Shown: positions 1 through 8,191 of the stretch, in pieces
How the letters are laid out: each line of letters starts with the position of its first letter
How positions within the stretch are numbered: the first letter of the stretch is position 1
Source of the DNA: AC-32 sp963736055
Lineage (GTDB): Bacteria > Actinomycetota > Thermoleophilia > Gaiellales > Gaiellaceae
Length of the DNA: 64,000 nucleotides
Assembly (NCBI GenBank): GCA_963736055.1
Contig: CAVTNM010000008.1
Span: 1,798,001 to 1,862,000 of the forward strand
Direction of reading: 5' to 3'
Program-made: the position numbers and the translations under genes
The notes under the pieces: generated by a model
Told to the model about the DNA's origin: nothing
The model's input: only the letters and a program-made list of their open reading frames with translations
The model's database searches: none

Positions 1-1
1 C

Positions 2-121
2 CGGGACGGACTCGCACCTGCGCGCGACACCGTGCGGATCGTCGAGGCGCAGCTCGGGAGCGACGCGGGCGTGATCGGCGCCGGAATGATCGCCTTCGAG
101 GCGCTCGACAGCGGGAGCTGA
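2..121 (+). CDS. ROK-family sugar kinase, C-terminal end (partial)
   Basis: This is the last 39 codons of a gene that begins before the window. The residues LGSDAGVIGAG followed by a short helix match the C-terminal end of ROK-family glucokinases and repressors, where this glycine-rich segment closes the sugar-kinase fold. No catalytic motif is visible, so the substrate cannot be judged. It ends at TGA three bases before the GTG start of rsmI, which suggests cotranscription. Family assignment rests on a short stretch only. Confidence 0.55.
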   Translation, partial: RDGLAPARDTVRIVEAQLGSDAGVIGAGMIAFEALDSGS

Positions 122-124
122 CCC

Positions 125-931
125 GTGCCGCTGGCGGTCTGCGCGACCCCGATCGGGAACCTCGAGGACGTGACGTTGCGCGTGCTGCGCGAGCTCACCG
201 AGGCCGAGCTCGTGCTCTGCGAGGACACCAGACACACGCGAAAGCTGCTCCAGCGGCACGGGATCCAGGCTGCCAGGCTGCTCTCCTACCACGAGCACAA
301 CGAGGCGAAGCGGACGGCGGAGGTGCTGCCACGGCTGGTCGGCGGCGCCCGGGTAGCGCTCGTCAGCGACGCGGGGCTACCCGGAATCAACGACCCTGGT
401 GAGCGGCTGATCGTGGCGGCGCGGGACGAAGGCGTGCCGGTGACCGTTCTGCCGGGCCCGTCGGCGGTCGAGTCGGCGCTCGTCGCCAGCGGGCTCGTCT
501 CCGACCGGTACCAGTTCGTCGGCTACCTCCCTCGCGGAGAACACGCCTTGCGAGCGCTCGGCGAGGAGCTCGCACGCTGGCCCTGGTCGGTGGTGGCGTT
601 CGAGTCGCCGCAACGGCTCCCGCGCGCCCTTTCGGTTCTCGCGCGTGTGGACCCCGAGCGTCCGGCCGCGGTGTGCCGCGAGCTGACGAAGCGGTTCGAG
701 GAGGTGGCCGTCGGGACGGCGGCCGAGCTTGCGTCGCGGTTCTCGGAGACGCCCAGGGGCGAGGTGACGATCGTGCTGGGGCCGACGCAGGCAACCGGCA
801 CGGACGAGGGCACGGCGGCAGAGGCGGTCGCCGAGCTCGTGGGGGCCGGCGTTCCGCGGCGGCAGGCAGTGGAGGTGGTCGGACGCCTGACCGGAGTCGC
901 CCGGAACCGGCTGTACCGCTCCTCGCTGTAG
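125..931 (+). CDS. rsmI: 16S rRNA (cytidine1402-2'-O)-methyltransferase RsmI
   Basis: It methylates the ribose of C1402 in 16S rRNA using S-adenosylmethionine, which tunes P-site decoding in the 30S subunit. The 268 residues have the tetrapyrrole-methylase fold. Motifs in order are ATPIGNLED near residue 7, LCEDTRHTRKLL near 31, SDAGLPGINDPG near 87 and PGPSAVESAL near 110, followed by a C-terminal helical domain with CRELTKRFEE. Length is slightly shorter than usual (about 275-290). The GTG start lies 3 nt after the preceding stop. The next gene has its own promoter. Confidence 0.95.
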   Translation: MPLAVCATPIGNLEDVTLRVLRELTEAELVLCEDTRHTRKLLQRHGIQAARLLSYHEHNEAKRTAEVLPRLVGGARVALVSDAGLPGINDPGERLIVAARDEGVPVTVLPGPSAVESALVASGLVSDRYQFVGYLPRGEHALRALGEELARWPWSVVAFESPQRLPRALSVLARVDPERPAAVCRELTKRFEEVAVGTAAELASRFSETPRGEVTIVLGPTQATGTDEGTAAEAVAELVGAGVPRRQAVEVVGRLTGVARNRLYRSSL

Positions 932-937
932 CCTGAT

Positions 938-967
938 TTGACAACAGGAGGTCATCCTTGCTACGGT
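938..967 (+). promoter_or_regulatory. Sigma-A-type promoter for the M23-like gene
   Basis: A perfect TTGACA (938-943) and a TACGGT (962-967) are separated by 18 nt, just after the rsmI stop. Transcription would begin near 974. This argues against a GTG start at 966 for the next gene and supports the TTG at 1002, which has GAGG six bases upstream. Confidence 0.6.
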
Positions 968-1001
968 GTTCGTGTTTGCTCAACTGACAACGAGGTGCCA
1001 G

Positions 1002-2306
1002 TTGCCGATTCGATTGCTCGTGTGCTTTGCGATCTCCGCCATGCTTGCGTTTCCAGCGTCCGCGTTCGGCTGGACGTGGCCCGTGCAGGGCGAGGTGCTC
1101 CGGCCCTTCCTGTTCGGAGATGACCCGTACGCCGCCGGGCAGCACCGCGGAGTCGACGTCGGCGCCCCCTCGGGCTCCTCGGTGGCGGCGCCCGCTTCCG
1201 GGGTGGTGTCGTTCGCGGGGACGGTGCCAGGCGGCGGGAAGACCATCTCGATCCTGACCAGGGACGGCTACTCGGTCACGCTGCTCCATCTCGGCACCGT
1301 CGCGGTTCGACGCGGCGCTGCGGTCCAGGAGGGCGTTTCCGCCGGCACGGTCGGGCCGAGCGGCGAGGCCGAATTGGCGACGCCGTACGTTCATCTCGGG
1401 ATCCGGCGCAGCAGCGAGCCGGACGGCTACGTCGATCCGTTGCTGTTGCTGCCGAGCCGCGGGACCGTCGCCGGCCCGCTGGGCGGGTCCCAGGCACAGC
1501 AATCGCCCGTGGCGGCATCTTCCGCACCCGTGTCGCCACCCGAAGCGGCGGTGACGGTCGTCCCGGCGACCGGCGAGGCGCACGCCGACTCCCCGGTCGC
1601 CGCCGAGGTCAAGCCGGGCGCCCCGCGGCCTCCTCTGGCGCGGTCGGGCTCGGAGGCGGCGTCCGCGGTGCGTGCGGCTCCCCGTGCGCGGAGTTCTCGT
1701 TCGCGCGAAGGCGGCAAGGGGCGCGTGTCCCGGGCGCCGGTCGCGGTGGACAACTCCTCGCGGACCGGGCCTCGTCTGCGCGGGCGCGCGCCAGCCGGCC
1801 GGGAACAGCCGGTTCCCGGCGGAGTGCGGTCTCGCTCGCGCGTGCAACGGCCATCATTCGCAGTCGTGTCACTGCGCGATGAGTGGCTCGCGCCAGCCTC
1901 GTCGCCGGCTCGTCGGGAGCAGGGTGCACGTGGCCGCCGCCACAGCGCCACGCTGGCTGCGGCGCTCGCCGCGATGCTGCTGGCTGCCGCCTTTGCCGCT
2001 ACTCGCCGCCGGCGGGTCGCGGCGGGGACCAGGCCCGAGGGCAGCCCCCGAGAGGCTCGTATCATTGACGGGGATGCGCTTCTACCTGACGACACCCATC
2101 TACTACGTCAATGCGACGCCCCACATTGGCCACGCGTACACGACGATCGCGGCCGATGCGCTCGTGCGGCACCATCGCCAGCGCGGCGAGGAGACCTTCT
2201 TCCTCACCGGCACCGACGAGAACGCGTCGAAGGTCTACCGCGTCGCCGAGGAGCAGGGCCTCGATCCCAAGACGTACGTCGACGAGATCGTCGAGCACTG
2301 GCGTGA
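1002..2306 (+). CDS. Secreted M23/LytM-like peptidase-domain protein
   Basis: Probable cell-wall protein. From the TTG start the first 23 residues are a clean signal peptide (MPIRLLVCFAISAML then FPASAFG). The LytM domain follows, with GQHRGVDVGAP (His48, Asp52) and LLHLGTV. The last motif reads PYVHLGIR, where active enzymes have HxH, so one His is replaced by Tyr and catalysis is uncertain. A long Pro/Arg/Ala-rich linker follows, then a hydrophobic helix near residues 315-335 and an arginine cluster. The frame stays open 233 nt into metG. Either the overlap is real or an indel hides an earlier stop. Confidence 0.7.
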   Translation: MPIRLLVCFAISAMLAFPASAFGWTWPVQGEVLRPFLFGDDPYAAGQHRGVDVGAPSGSSVAAPASGVVSFAGTVPGGGKTISILTRDGYSVTLLHLGTVAVRRGAAVQEGVSAGTVGPSGEAELATPYVHLGIRRSSEPDGYVDPLLLLPSRGTVAGPLGGSQAQQSPVAASSAPVSPPEAAVTVVPATGEAHADSPVAAEVKPGAPRPPLARSGSEAASAVRAAPRARSSRSREGGKGRVSRAPVAVDNSSRTGPRLRGRAPAGREQPVPGGVRSRSRVQRPSFAVVSLRDEWLAPASSPARREQGARGRRHSATLAAALAAMLLAAAFAATRRRRVAAGTRPEGSPREARIIDGDALLPDDTHLLRQCDAPHWPRVHDDRGRCARAAPSPARRGDLLPHRHRRERVEGLPRRRGAGPRSQDVRRRDRRALA

Positions 2307-3594
2307 GCTGCCCGGGCGGGTCAATGCAGAACACGACTTCTTCATCCGCACAACGGACGAAGGCCACAAGCGGTTCGTGCAGGAGTTCCTTCAGCGGATC
2401 TACGACAACGGTGACATCTACCAGGACGTCTACTCGGGCCTGTACTGCGTCGGCTGCGAGGAGTTCAAGAGCGAGGCCGACCTCGTCGACGGGCTGTGTC
2501 CCGAGCACGGCACCCCGCCGGAGCGGATCGAGGAGAAGAACTACTTCTTCCGCCTGTCCGCCTACCAGGACCGGCTGCTGGAGCTCTACGACGAACGCCC
2601 CGACTTCGTGCTCCCGCGCTTCCGCTACAACGAGGCACGAAGCTTCATCGAGGGTGGTCTCGAGGATTTCAGCGTCAGCCGGGCCGGTCAGCCGTGGGGA
2701 ATCCCGATCCCCTGGGACGAGGAGCAGGTCACGTATGTCTGGGTAGACGCTCTCATCAACTACCTCAGCGCGCTGACGTACGCCCGGGAAGGGGAGGACC
2801 TGGTCGAACGGTTCTGGCCGCACGTCCACCACCTCCTCGGCAAGGACATCCTCCGCTTCCACTGTGTGTACTGGCCGGCGCTGTTGCTCGCGGCGGGTTA
2901 CGAGGTTCCGCGCCAGCTGTTCGTCCACGGATGGCTGCTGCTCGACGACCGCAAGATCTCGAAGTCGCTCGGCAACGCGCTCGACCCGCTCGACCTCGTC
3001 GACGTCTACGGGTCCGACGCAGTGCGATTCTGGGCGCTGCGTTCCGTCTCGTTCGGCCAGGACGGCACCGCGTCGCTCGAAAGCCTCCGCGAGCGCTACG
3101 AGCGCGAGCTCGCGAACGACCTCGGCAACCTCGTCTCGCGGACGACGGCCATGATCGCGCGCTACCGCGACGGGCGGATCGAGCCGGGCGAGGGAAGCGA
3201 CGAGCTCGCGTCCGGGCTTGAGTCGCTGCGGGCCAAGCTCGTCGAGCGCTTCGACGCCTATGACCTGACGGGCGCGCTCGAGGGCATCTGGGAGATCGTC
3301 CGGTGGCTCAACCGCCACGTCGAAGCGACCGCGCCCTGGCAACTGGCCAAGGACGAGGCGCGCGCAGGAGAGCTCGATCGCGTGCTCTACGACCTCGCAG
3401 ACGGTGTGCGGGCGGTGTCGGTGGCGCTTTCGCCCTACCTCCCCGAGACCGCACCTCGCATTCTCGAGGCGCTTCGCCAGCCGCTCGAGCTCGGGCTCGA
3501 ACGGGTCGCGGCGGGCCTGACCCCCGAGACGGAGGGAATCGAGGCCGCTGCACCGCTCTTCCCGCGCGTCGACCTGCCGACCGCCGCGGCTTGA
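2074..3594 (+). CDS. metG: Methionyl-tRNA synthetase
   Basis: It charges tRNA-Met and tRNA-fMet with methionine. The 506-residue class-I synthetase opens with the Rossmann start TTPIYYVNATPHIGHAYTT, containing the HIGH box. A cysteine-rich knuckle follows (CVGC then LCPEHG, about residues 127-148), and KISKSLGN, the KMSKS loop, lies near residue 293. No C-terminal tRNA-binding extension is present, so it is the short form. ATG at 2074 is chosen because homology begins there, although the same frame is open upstream. It is first in a tight set with tatD, rsmA and ispE, with TTGA overlap to tatD. Confidence 0.95.
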   Translation: MRFYLTTPIYYVNATPHIGHAYTTIAADALVRHHRQRGEETFFLTGTDENASKVYRVAEEQGLDPKTYVDEIVEHWRELPGRVNAEHDFFIRTTDEGHKRFVQEFLQRIYDNGDIYQDVYSGLYCVGCEEFKSEADLVDGLCPEHGTPPERIEEKNYFFRLSAYQDRLLELYDERPDFVLPRFRYNEARSFIEGGLEDFSVSRAGQPWGIPIPWDEEQVTYVWVDALINYLSALTYAREGEDLVERFWPHVHHLLGKDILRFHCVYWPALLLAAGYEVPRQLFVHGWLLLDDRKISKSLGNALDPLDLVDVYGSDAVRFWALRSVSFGQDGTASLESLRERYERELANDLGNLVSRTTAMIARYRDGRIEPGEGSDELASGLESLRAKLVERFDAYDLTGALEGIWEIVRWLNRHVEATAPWQLAKDEARAGELDRVLYDLADGVRAVSVALSPYLPETAPRILEALRQPLELGLERVAAGLTPETEGIEAAAPLFPRVDLPTAAA

Positions 3595-4337
3595 TCGACA
3601 CCCACGCGCATCTCGACGCGTGCGCCGAGCCGGCCGACGTGCTCGTCGAGCGAGCCCGCGCGGCAGGCGTCGGGCGGATCGTCTCCGTGGGGTCCGGAAT
3701 CGACTCCTGCCGCGAGACGCTCGCGATCGCAGGGCGCGAGCAGGGGGTGTTCGCCGCCCTCGGTATCCACCCGCATCAGGCCGGTGACCCCGACGCCGAC
3801 CGACTGGAGGAGCTACGTGAGCTGCTCGGCGACGAGCGAGCCGTCGCAGTGGGCGAGACGGGGCTCGACTTCTACCGCGACTACGCGCCACGCGACCGGC
3901 AGCGGGAGCTCTTCGAGCGGCAGCTCGCCCTCGCCGACGAGCTCGACAAACCAGTCGTCGTCCACACGCGCGCTGCCTCGAGCGAGACGGCGGAACTGCT
4001 CACGGGCTTCGAAGGAACCGTCGTCCTGCACTGCTTCTCGGAGCCTGAGCTGCTGCCGATCGCCCTGGCGCGCGGCTACTACCTCTCCTTCGCCGGCAAC
4101 CTCACTTACCCCAACGCGGAGGATCTGCGGCACGCCGCGCGGGGCGTCCCGCCGGACCGTCTGCTGGTGGAGACGGACAGCCCATACCTGGCACCGCAGC
4201 CGCGCAGGGGGCACCCGAACGAGCCGGCGAACGTCGTCCACACCGCCGCGATCCTCGCGGAGGCGCGCGGGGAGGATCCGGGCGAGCTGGCGGCACGGCT
4301 GGACTCCAACGCCACGGCCGCGTTCTCTCTGCAGTGA
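3591..4337 (+). CDS. tatD: TatD-family metal-dependent hydrolase (DNase)
   Basis: Putative 3'-5' exonuclease or deoxyribonuclease of the amidohydrolase TIM-barrel fold. Metal ligands are visible in order: DTHAHLD (residues 3-9), GETGLDFYRDY, VVVHTRAA, VLHCFS and ETDSPYLAPQPRRG. Length is 248 residues, normal being about 255-265. The TTG start overlaps the metG stop as TTGA, and homology begins at its second residue, so no other start fits. Placement between metG and rsmA is a conserved bacterial order. Confidence 0.92.
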   Translation: MIDTHAHLDACAEPADVLVERARAAGVGRIVSVGSGIDSCRETLAIAGREQGVFAALGIHPHQAGDPDADRLEELRELLGDERAVAVGETGLDFYRDYAPRDRQRELFERQLALADELDKPVVVHTRAASSETAELLTGFEGTVVLHCFSEPELLPIALARGYYLSFAGNLTYPNAEDLRHAARGVPPDRLLVETDSPYLAPQPRRGHPNEPANVVHTAAILAEARGEDPGELAARLDSNATAAFSLQ

Positions 4338-5119
4338 AGCCGCCGACGGCGAAGAAGCAGCTCGGCCAGCACTTCCTGGTCGACGGGAACCTGCTCGGCG
4401 TGATCGGGCGGCTCGCGGTGCTCGATCAGGACGACGTCGTCCTGGAGGTCGGTCCGGGGCTCGGCGTCCTCACCTCGTACCTCGCGGAGCACTCGGGGCA
4501 CGTCCATGCCGTCGAGCTCGACCGCTCGCTCGAGCCTCGTCTCCGCGAGGCGCTCGCCGGCCGCGAGAACGTCGAGCTGCACTTCGGCGACGCGCTCGAG
4601 CTCGATCTCGCCTCGCTCGACCCGGCACCTACCAAGCTCGTATCGAACCTGCCGTACAACATCGCCACGCCTCTGGTGGTCGAGAGCCTCGACGGGCTAC
4701 CCGGCGTCCGACTCTGGACCGTGATGGTGCAGCGGGAGGTGGCCAACCGCTTCTTCGCCCGGCCCTCGACCAAGGCCTACGGAGCGGTCTCGGTCCTCGT
4801 CCAGCTCTCGGCGGAGCGAACGGGCCTGCACCCGGTCTCGCGCACCGTGTTCCGCCCGCCTCCCAACGTCGACTCGGCGCTGGTCGCGTTCCGCAGGCGC
4901 TCGGATCTCGCACCCTGGGACCGCCGGCACGTGAAGCGCATTGTCACCGCCGCGTTCGCGCACCGGCGCAAGCTGCTCTCGAACTCCCTCCAGCTCGCCG
5001 GGGCCGCGACCCGCGAGGAGGCAGCCGCCGCCCTCGAGGCCATCGGCCGCGATCCCGGCGTCCGCGCCGAGGAGCTCACCCCGCCGGAGTTCGTCGCGCT
5101 GGCCGAGGCCCTGGACTGA
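4334..5119 (+). CDS. rsmA: 16S rRNA dimethyladenosine transferase RsmA (KsgA)
   Basis: It dimethylates A1518 and A1519 in helix 45 of 16S rRNA late in 30S assembly. The 261 residues show KKQLGQHFLVD at the N terminus, the SAM-binding loop VLEVGPGLGVLTSYLAE, and the catalytic NLPYNIATPLV. The C-terminal helical domain includes AFAHRRKLLSNSL. The GTG start overlaps the tatD stop as GTGA. The stop in turn overlaps the ispE ATG, so the three genes are translationally coupled. Confidence 0.96.
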   Translation: MKPPTAKKQLGQHFLVDGNLLGVIGRLAVLDQDDVVLEVGPGLGVLTSYLAEHSGHVHAVELDRSLEPRLREALAGRENVELHFGDALELDLASLDPAPTKLVSNLPYNIATPLVVESLDGLPGVRLWTVMVQREVANRFFARPSTKAYGAVSVLVQLSAERTGLHPVSRTVFRPPPNVDSALVAFRRRSDLAPWDRRHVKRIVTAAFAHRRKLLSNSLQLAGAATREEAAAALEAIGRDPGVRAEELTPPEFVALAEALD

Positions 5120-5937
5120 TGAGGCGGCTCCCTGCGACGGCCAAGCTGAATCTGGCGCTCGTGGTCGGGCCGCTCCGCGCAGATGGCCGCCACGAGGTGG
5201 CGACGGTGCTGCAGCGCCTCGATCTCGCCGACCGGGTCTCGCTCGAGTCGAGCCGCGAGCTGACCGTGACGGGCTTTCCCGAGGACACGCTCGTGCGGCG
5301 GGCGCTTGAACACTTAGCCGCTGCCGCGGGGCTGGAGCCTTGCTGGGAGGCGAGGATCTGGAAGAACATCCCGGTCGCTGCCGGTCTCGGTGGCGGCAGC
5401 TCCGACGCAGCCACGGCTCTGCGGCTCGCCAACGAGATGCTCCCCGAGCCGTTGCCGCCGGACGCCCTGCTCGATCTCGCGGCGCAGCTCGGCGCGGACG
5501 TGCCCTTCTTCCTCAACTCCGGCCCCCAGCTCGGGACTGGAACCGGCACCGACCTGGCCGCTCTCGACCTGCCTCAGGACTACTGGGTCTTGCTTGTGCT
5601 TCCGGACGGGGAGCGCAAGCGCTCGACTGCCGACGTCTACACGGAGTTCGACGGCCGCGGGACGGCGGACAGGTTCGACGAACGGCTTGCCGCGCTGACC
5701 AAGGCGCTCGAGCAGGTTCGGCGCCCGCGCGACCTCGCCGCGCTCCCTGCCAACGATCTGGCGTCCTCGCCGCTCGCGGCCGAGCTGACCGCGCTCGGAG
5801 CTTTCCGGGCCGATGTGAGCGGCGCGGGACCGGCGGTCTACGGCCTGTTCCACCACCGCGAGGCAGCGGCCGCTGCAGAGCGCGAATTGCGGCGGCTCGG
5901 GCGCACCTGGCTCACGGTTCCGACTTGGTACGGTTGA
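5119..5937 (+). CDS. ispE: 4-diphosphocytidyl-2-C-methyl-D-erythritol kinase
   Basis: Fourth enzyme of the MEP isoprenoid pathway: it phosphorylates the 2-hydroxyl of CDP-methylerythritol using ATP. The GHMP-kinase signature is clear: PATAKLNLAL at the N terminus, the ATP loop PVAAGLGGGSSDAA near residue 90, DVPFFLNSG, and SGAGPAVYGLF near the C terminus. Length is 272 residues. ATG at 5119 shares its A with the rsmA stop (TGATG). It is the last gene of the metG-tatD-rsmA-ispE set; the following small membrane gene starts 5 nt after its stop. Confidence 0.95.
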   Translation: MRRLPATAKLNLALVVGPLRADGRHEVATVLQRLDLADRVSLESSRELTVTGFPEDTLVRRALEHLAAAAGLEPCWEARIWKNIPVAAGLGGGSSDAATALRLANEMLPEPLPPDALLDLAAQLGADVPFFLNSGPQLGTGTGTDLAALDLPQDYWVLLVLPDGERKRSTADVYTEFDGRGTADRFDERLAALTKALEQVRRPRDLAALPANDLASSPLAAELTALGAFRADVSGAGPAVYGLFHHREAAAAAERELRRLGRTWLTVPTWYG

Positions 5938-5942
5938 GCACG

Positions 5943-6317
5943 ATGGCTGCGAATGAGTCGCTCGAGCACAGCACGATCGAGCATGGCAAGACGAAGTGGG
6001 GTCGGTGGCTGCGGGCACGCCGAATCCGGATCACGCTGTGGATCGCCGTCCTCGAGGGAATCATCGTCGCGGTCTCTCCCAGCTTCACGAAGTGGACGGT
6101 GATCGCGATCGCGGTCCCGGTGCTGGTGGTGTACGTGATCTGGGGTCGCAACGCGAAGTCGGACACGACCTTCCAGATCGCCTGGATCGCCGGTGCCTCG
6201 CAGGCGCTCGCCGTCGTCGTCGTGATCCTCGGTGTAGTGCTCAGCTGGCTGCCCCTCGTCCTCGCCGCGGTTTTCGCGGGGATCGCGCTGCTATTCCTGT
6301 TCCACGAACGGGGCTAA
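5943..6317 (+). CDS. Small multi-spanning membrane protein, unknown function
   Basis: Not recognised. The 124 residues have a charged cytoplasmic head of about 30 residues (KTKWGRWLRARRIRI) and then hydrophobic segments at about 31-48, 50-68 and 78-120, giving three or four membrane helices. There is no enzymatic motif. It lies 5 nt after ispE on the same strand and is likely cotranscribed. The ATG is the first codon after the ispE stop and also fits the hydrophilic head. Confidence 0.7.
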   Translation: MAANESLEHSTIEHGKTKWGRWLRARRIRITLWIAVLEGIIVAVSPSFTKWTVIAIAVPVLVVYVIWGRNAKSDTTFQIAWIAGASQALAVVVVILGVVLSWLPLVLAAVFAGIALLFLFHERG

Positions 6318-6387
6318 GCTCTCCCGACTCGTTGGCACCAGACCGCGTGTGTGAAACGCACAACTGGTGGGCGAAAGGACGTCTGGA

Positions 6388-6777
6388 TGGGGCGTAGCCA
6401 AATGCTGAGGCGTCGCTTGCGACGCCGACCCGGAGGCCGTGCGGGCTTTGCCCGGACGGCCGTCTTACGCACGATCTTGGATCAGAAAACACTCCGATGG
6501 GGCGTAGCCAAGTGCTAAGGCGTCGCTTGCGACGCCGACCCGGAGGCCGTGCGGGCTTTGCCCGGACGGCCGTCTTACGCACGATCTTGGATCAGGAAAC
6601 ACTCCGATGGGGCGTAGCCAAGTGCTAAGGCGTCGCTTGCGACGCCGACCCGGAGGCCGTGCGGGCTTTGCCCGGACGGCCGTCTTACGCGTCGCTTGCG
6701 ACGCCGACCCGGAGGCCGTGCGGGCTTTGCCCGGACGGCCGTCTTACGCACAATCTTGGATCAGAAAACCACTCCGA
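6388..6777 (+). repeat. Tandem array of tRNA-Gln 5' halves joined to a two-hairpin module
   Basis: Three units begin at 6388, 6498 and 6608 (period 110) and lead into the real tRNA at 6778. Each unit starts with the first 24 bases of tRNA-Gln, differing from the tRNA at one base in units 2 and 3 and at three in unit 1. A 59-bp module follows with a perfect 8-bp hairpin (6409-6426 in unit 1) and a second hairpin (6435-6461). After that comes a copy of the tRNA's own upstream flank (GATCTTGGATCAG). In unit 3 the 59-bp module is duplicated (6630-6688 and 6689-6747), which explains the 170-bp last step. No coding sequence is credible here. Confidence 0.85.
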
Positions 6778-6851
6778 TGGGGCGTAGCCAAGTGGTAAGG
6801 CAGCGGGTTTTGGTCCCGCGATCCCAGGTTCGAATCCTGGCGCCCCAGCCA
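6778..6851 (+). tRNA. tRNA-Gln (anticodon TTG), CCA encoded
   Basis: A full cloverleaf can be drawn: acceptor TGGGGCG pairing with CGCCCCA, a three-pair D stem, anticodon stem GCGGG/CCCGC with loop TTTTGGT (anticodon TTG, reading CAA and CAG), T arm CCAGG-TTCGAAT-CCTGG, discriminator G and an encoded CCA. It is the only intact tRNA in the window. It sits at the downstream end of the tandem array built from copies of its own 5' half. Confidence 0.97.
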
Positions 6852-6865
6852 TCTCCTCCGATCTC

Positions 6866-8191
6866 GTGACGCCACCGAAGCTCTCAGCCGTGGTCCTTGC
6901 CGCCGGGCTCGGCACGCGCATGCGCTCGGAGACTCCGAAGCACCTGCACCCGCTCCTCGGCCGCCGGCTGGTCGACTGGGTCGTCGAGGCCGTGCGTGAG
7001 CTCGGTCCCGCGCCGCTCGTAGTGGTGACCTCGCCCGGCTCGGAGGACGCGTTCGAGGGCGTCGAGGTCGCAGTGCAGGCGGAGCCGCGCGGAACCGGGG
7101 ACGCGGCCGCAGCAGCGCGCGATGCGCTCGGTGGCTTCGAGGGCGACGTGCTCGTCGTGACCGGCGACGCGGCGGCGATCAGCTCCGAATTGCTCGCCGA
7201 CCTCCTCGAGACCCACCGCCGGCAAGGTGCCGCCGTGACGGTCCTGTCGTTCGAGCCGACCGACCCGGGCGCGTACGGACGCATCGTCCGGGACGGAGAC
7301 GGCGGGCTCGCGGCGATCGTCGAGGCCAGAGATGCAACCGAGCGCGAGCTGGCGATCCGCGAGGTGAACTCCTCGATCTACGTCTTCGACGCGGGCAAGC
7401 TCTGGCCGGCGCTGGACCGTCTCCGCCCGGAGAACGCGCAGGCCGAGCTCTACCTGACCGACACCGTCCGCGACCTGGTCGAGGCCGGCGAGCGCGGCGC
7501 AGTCCACGTCGCCGAGGATGCGGCACAGGTCGAGGGAGTCAACACGCGAGCCGAGCTCGCCACGGCCGCCGCCGTCCTGCGCGACCGCCTCAACCGCGAG
7601 CACATGCTGGCCGGCGCGACGATCGTCGATCCGCAGAGCACCTGGATCGAGCCGGCCGTCGAGCTCGAGCCCGACTCGACCATCCACCCGTTCACCGTGC
7701 TGCGAGGCCGGACCCGGGTCGCCCGCGGCGCGGAGGTGGGCCCCCACGTGGTGGCTGCCGACGCCGAGATCGGCCCCGGAGCGCTCGTCGGCCCGTTCTG
7801 TTACCTTCGCCCCGGAACCGTGCTGGAAGCTGGCGCGAAGGCAGGCGCGTTCGTGGAGATCAAGAACTCGCGCGTGGGTGAAGGCGCGAAGGTGCCACAC
7901 CAGTCGTACATCGGAGACGCGGACATCGGCGAGGGCACGAACATCGGCGCGGGCAACATCACGGCGAACTACCCACACCAGCTCGGGGAGCCGAAAGGCC
8001 GCACCACGATCGGCCGCAACGTCAGGACCGGCGTCCACAATGCGTTCGTTGCACCCGTGGATGTCGGTGACGATGCGTGGATCGGTGCGGGATCGGTCAT
8101 CACGGATGATGTCCCCCCGGAGTCCCTCGCCGTGGCGCGGACCCGCCAGGAGAACAAGGAAGGCTACGTTCGGAGGAAACGGGAGGAATGA
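6866..8191 (+). CDS. glmU: Bifunctional UDP-GlcNAc pyrophosphorylase / GlcN-1-P acetyltransferase
   Basis: It makes UDP-N-acetylglucosamine, precursor of peptidoglycan, in two steps: acetylation of glucosamine-1-phosphate and then uridylylation. The N-terminal nucleotidyltransferase domain has LAAGLGTRMRSETPKHLHPL. From about residue 250 there is a left-handed beta-helix with hexapeptide repeats, including FVEIKNSRVGEGAKVPHQSY and IGAGNITANY. At 441 residues it is near the usual 455. The GTG start is 14 nt after tRNA-Gln. It overlaps prs by 4 nt (ATGA). Confidence 0.96.
   Translation: MTPPKLSAVVLAAGLGTRMRSETPKHLHPLLGRRLVDWVVEAVRELGPAPLVVVTSPGSEDAFEGVEVAVQAEPRGTGDAAAAARDALGGFEGDVLVVTGDAAAISSELLADLLETHRRQGAAVTVLSFEPTDPGAYGRIVRDGDGGLAAIVEARDATERELAIREVNSSIYVFDAGKLWPALDRLRPENAQAELYLTDTVRDLVEAGERGAVHVAEDAAQVEGVNTRAELATAAAVLRDRLNREHMLAGATIVDPQSTWIEPAVELEPDSTIHPFTVLRGRTRVARGAEVGPHVVAADAEIGPGALVGPFCYLRPGTVLEAGAKAGAFVEIKNSRVGEGAKVPHQSYIGDADIGEGTNIGAGNITANYPHQLGEPKGRTTIGRNVRTGVHNAFVAPVDVGDDAWIGAGSVITDDVPPESLAVARTRQENKEGYVRRKREE

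Noticed and set aside
966..968. GTG at 966 as start of the M23-like gene
   Set aside because: It overlaps the -10 element of a good promoter. TTG at 1002 has a ribosome binding site and begins a clean signal peptide.
2062..3891. A 609-codon minus-strand frame opposite metG and tatD
   Set aside because: It mirrors the metG codon pattern and has no recognisable domain, while metG and tatD on the plus strand are unambiguous.
6388..6777. CRISPR array
   Set aside because: The repeats are 110 bp, contain tRNA halves and have no unique spacers; no cas genes are near.
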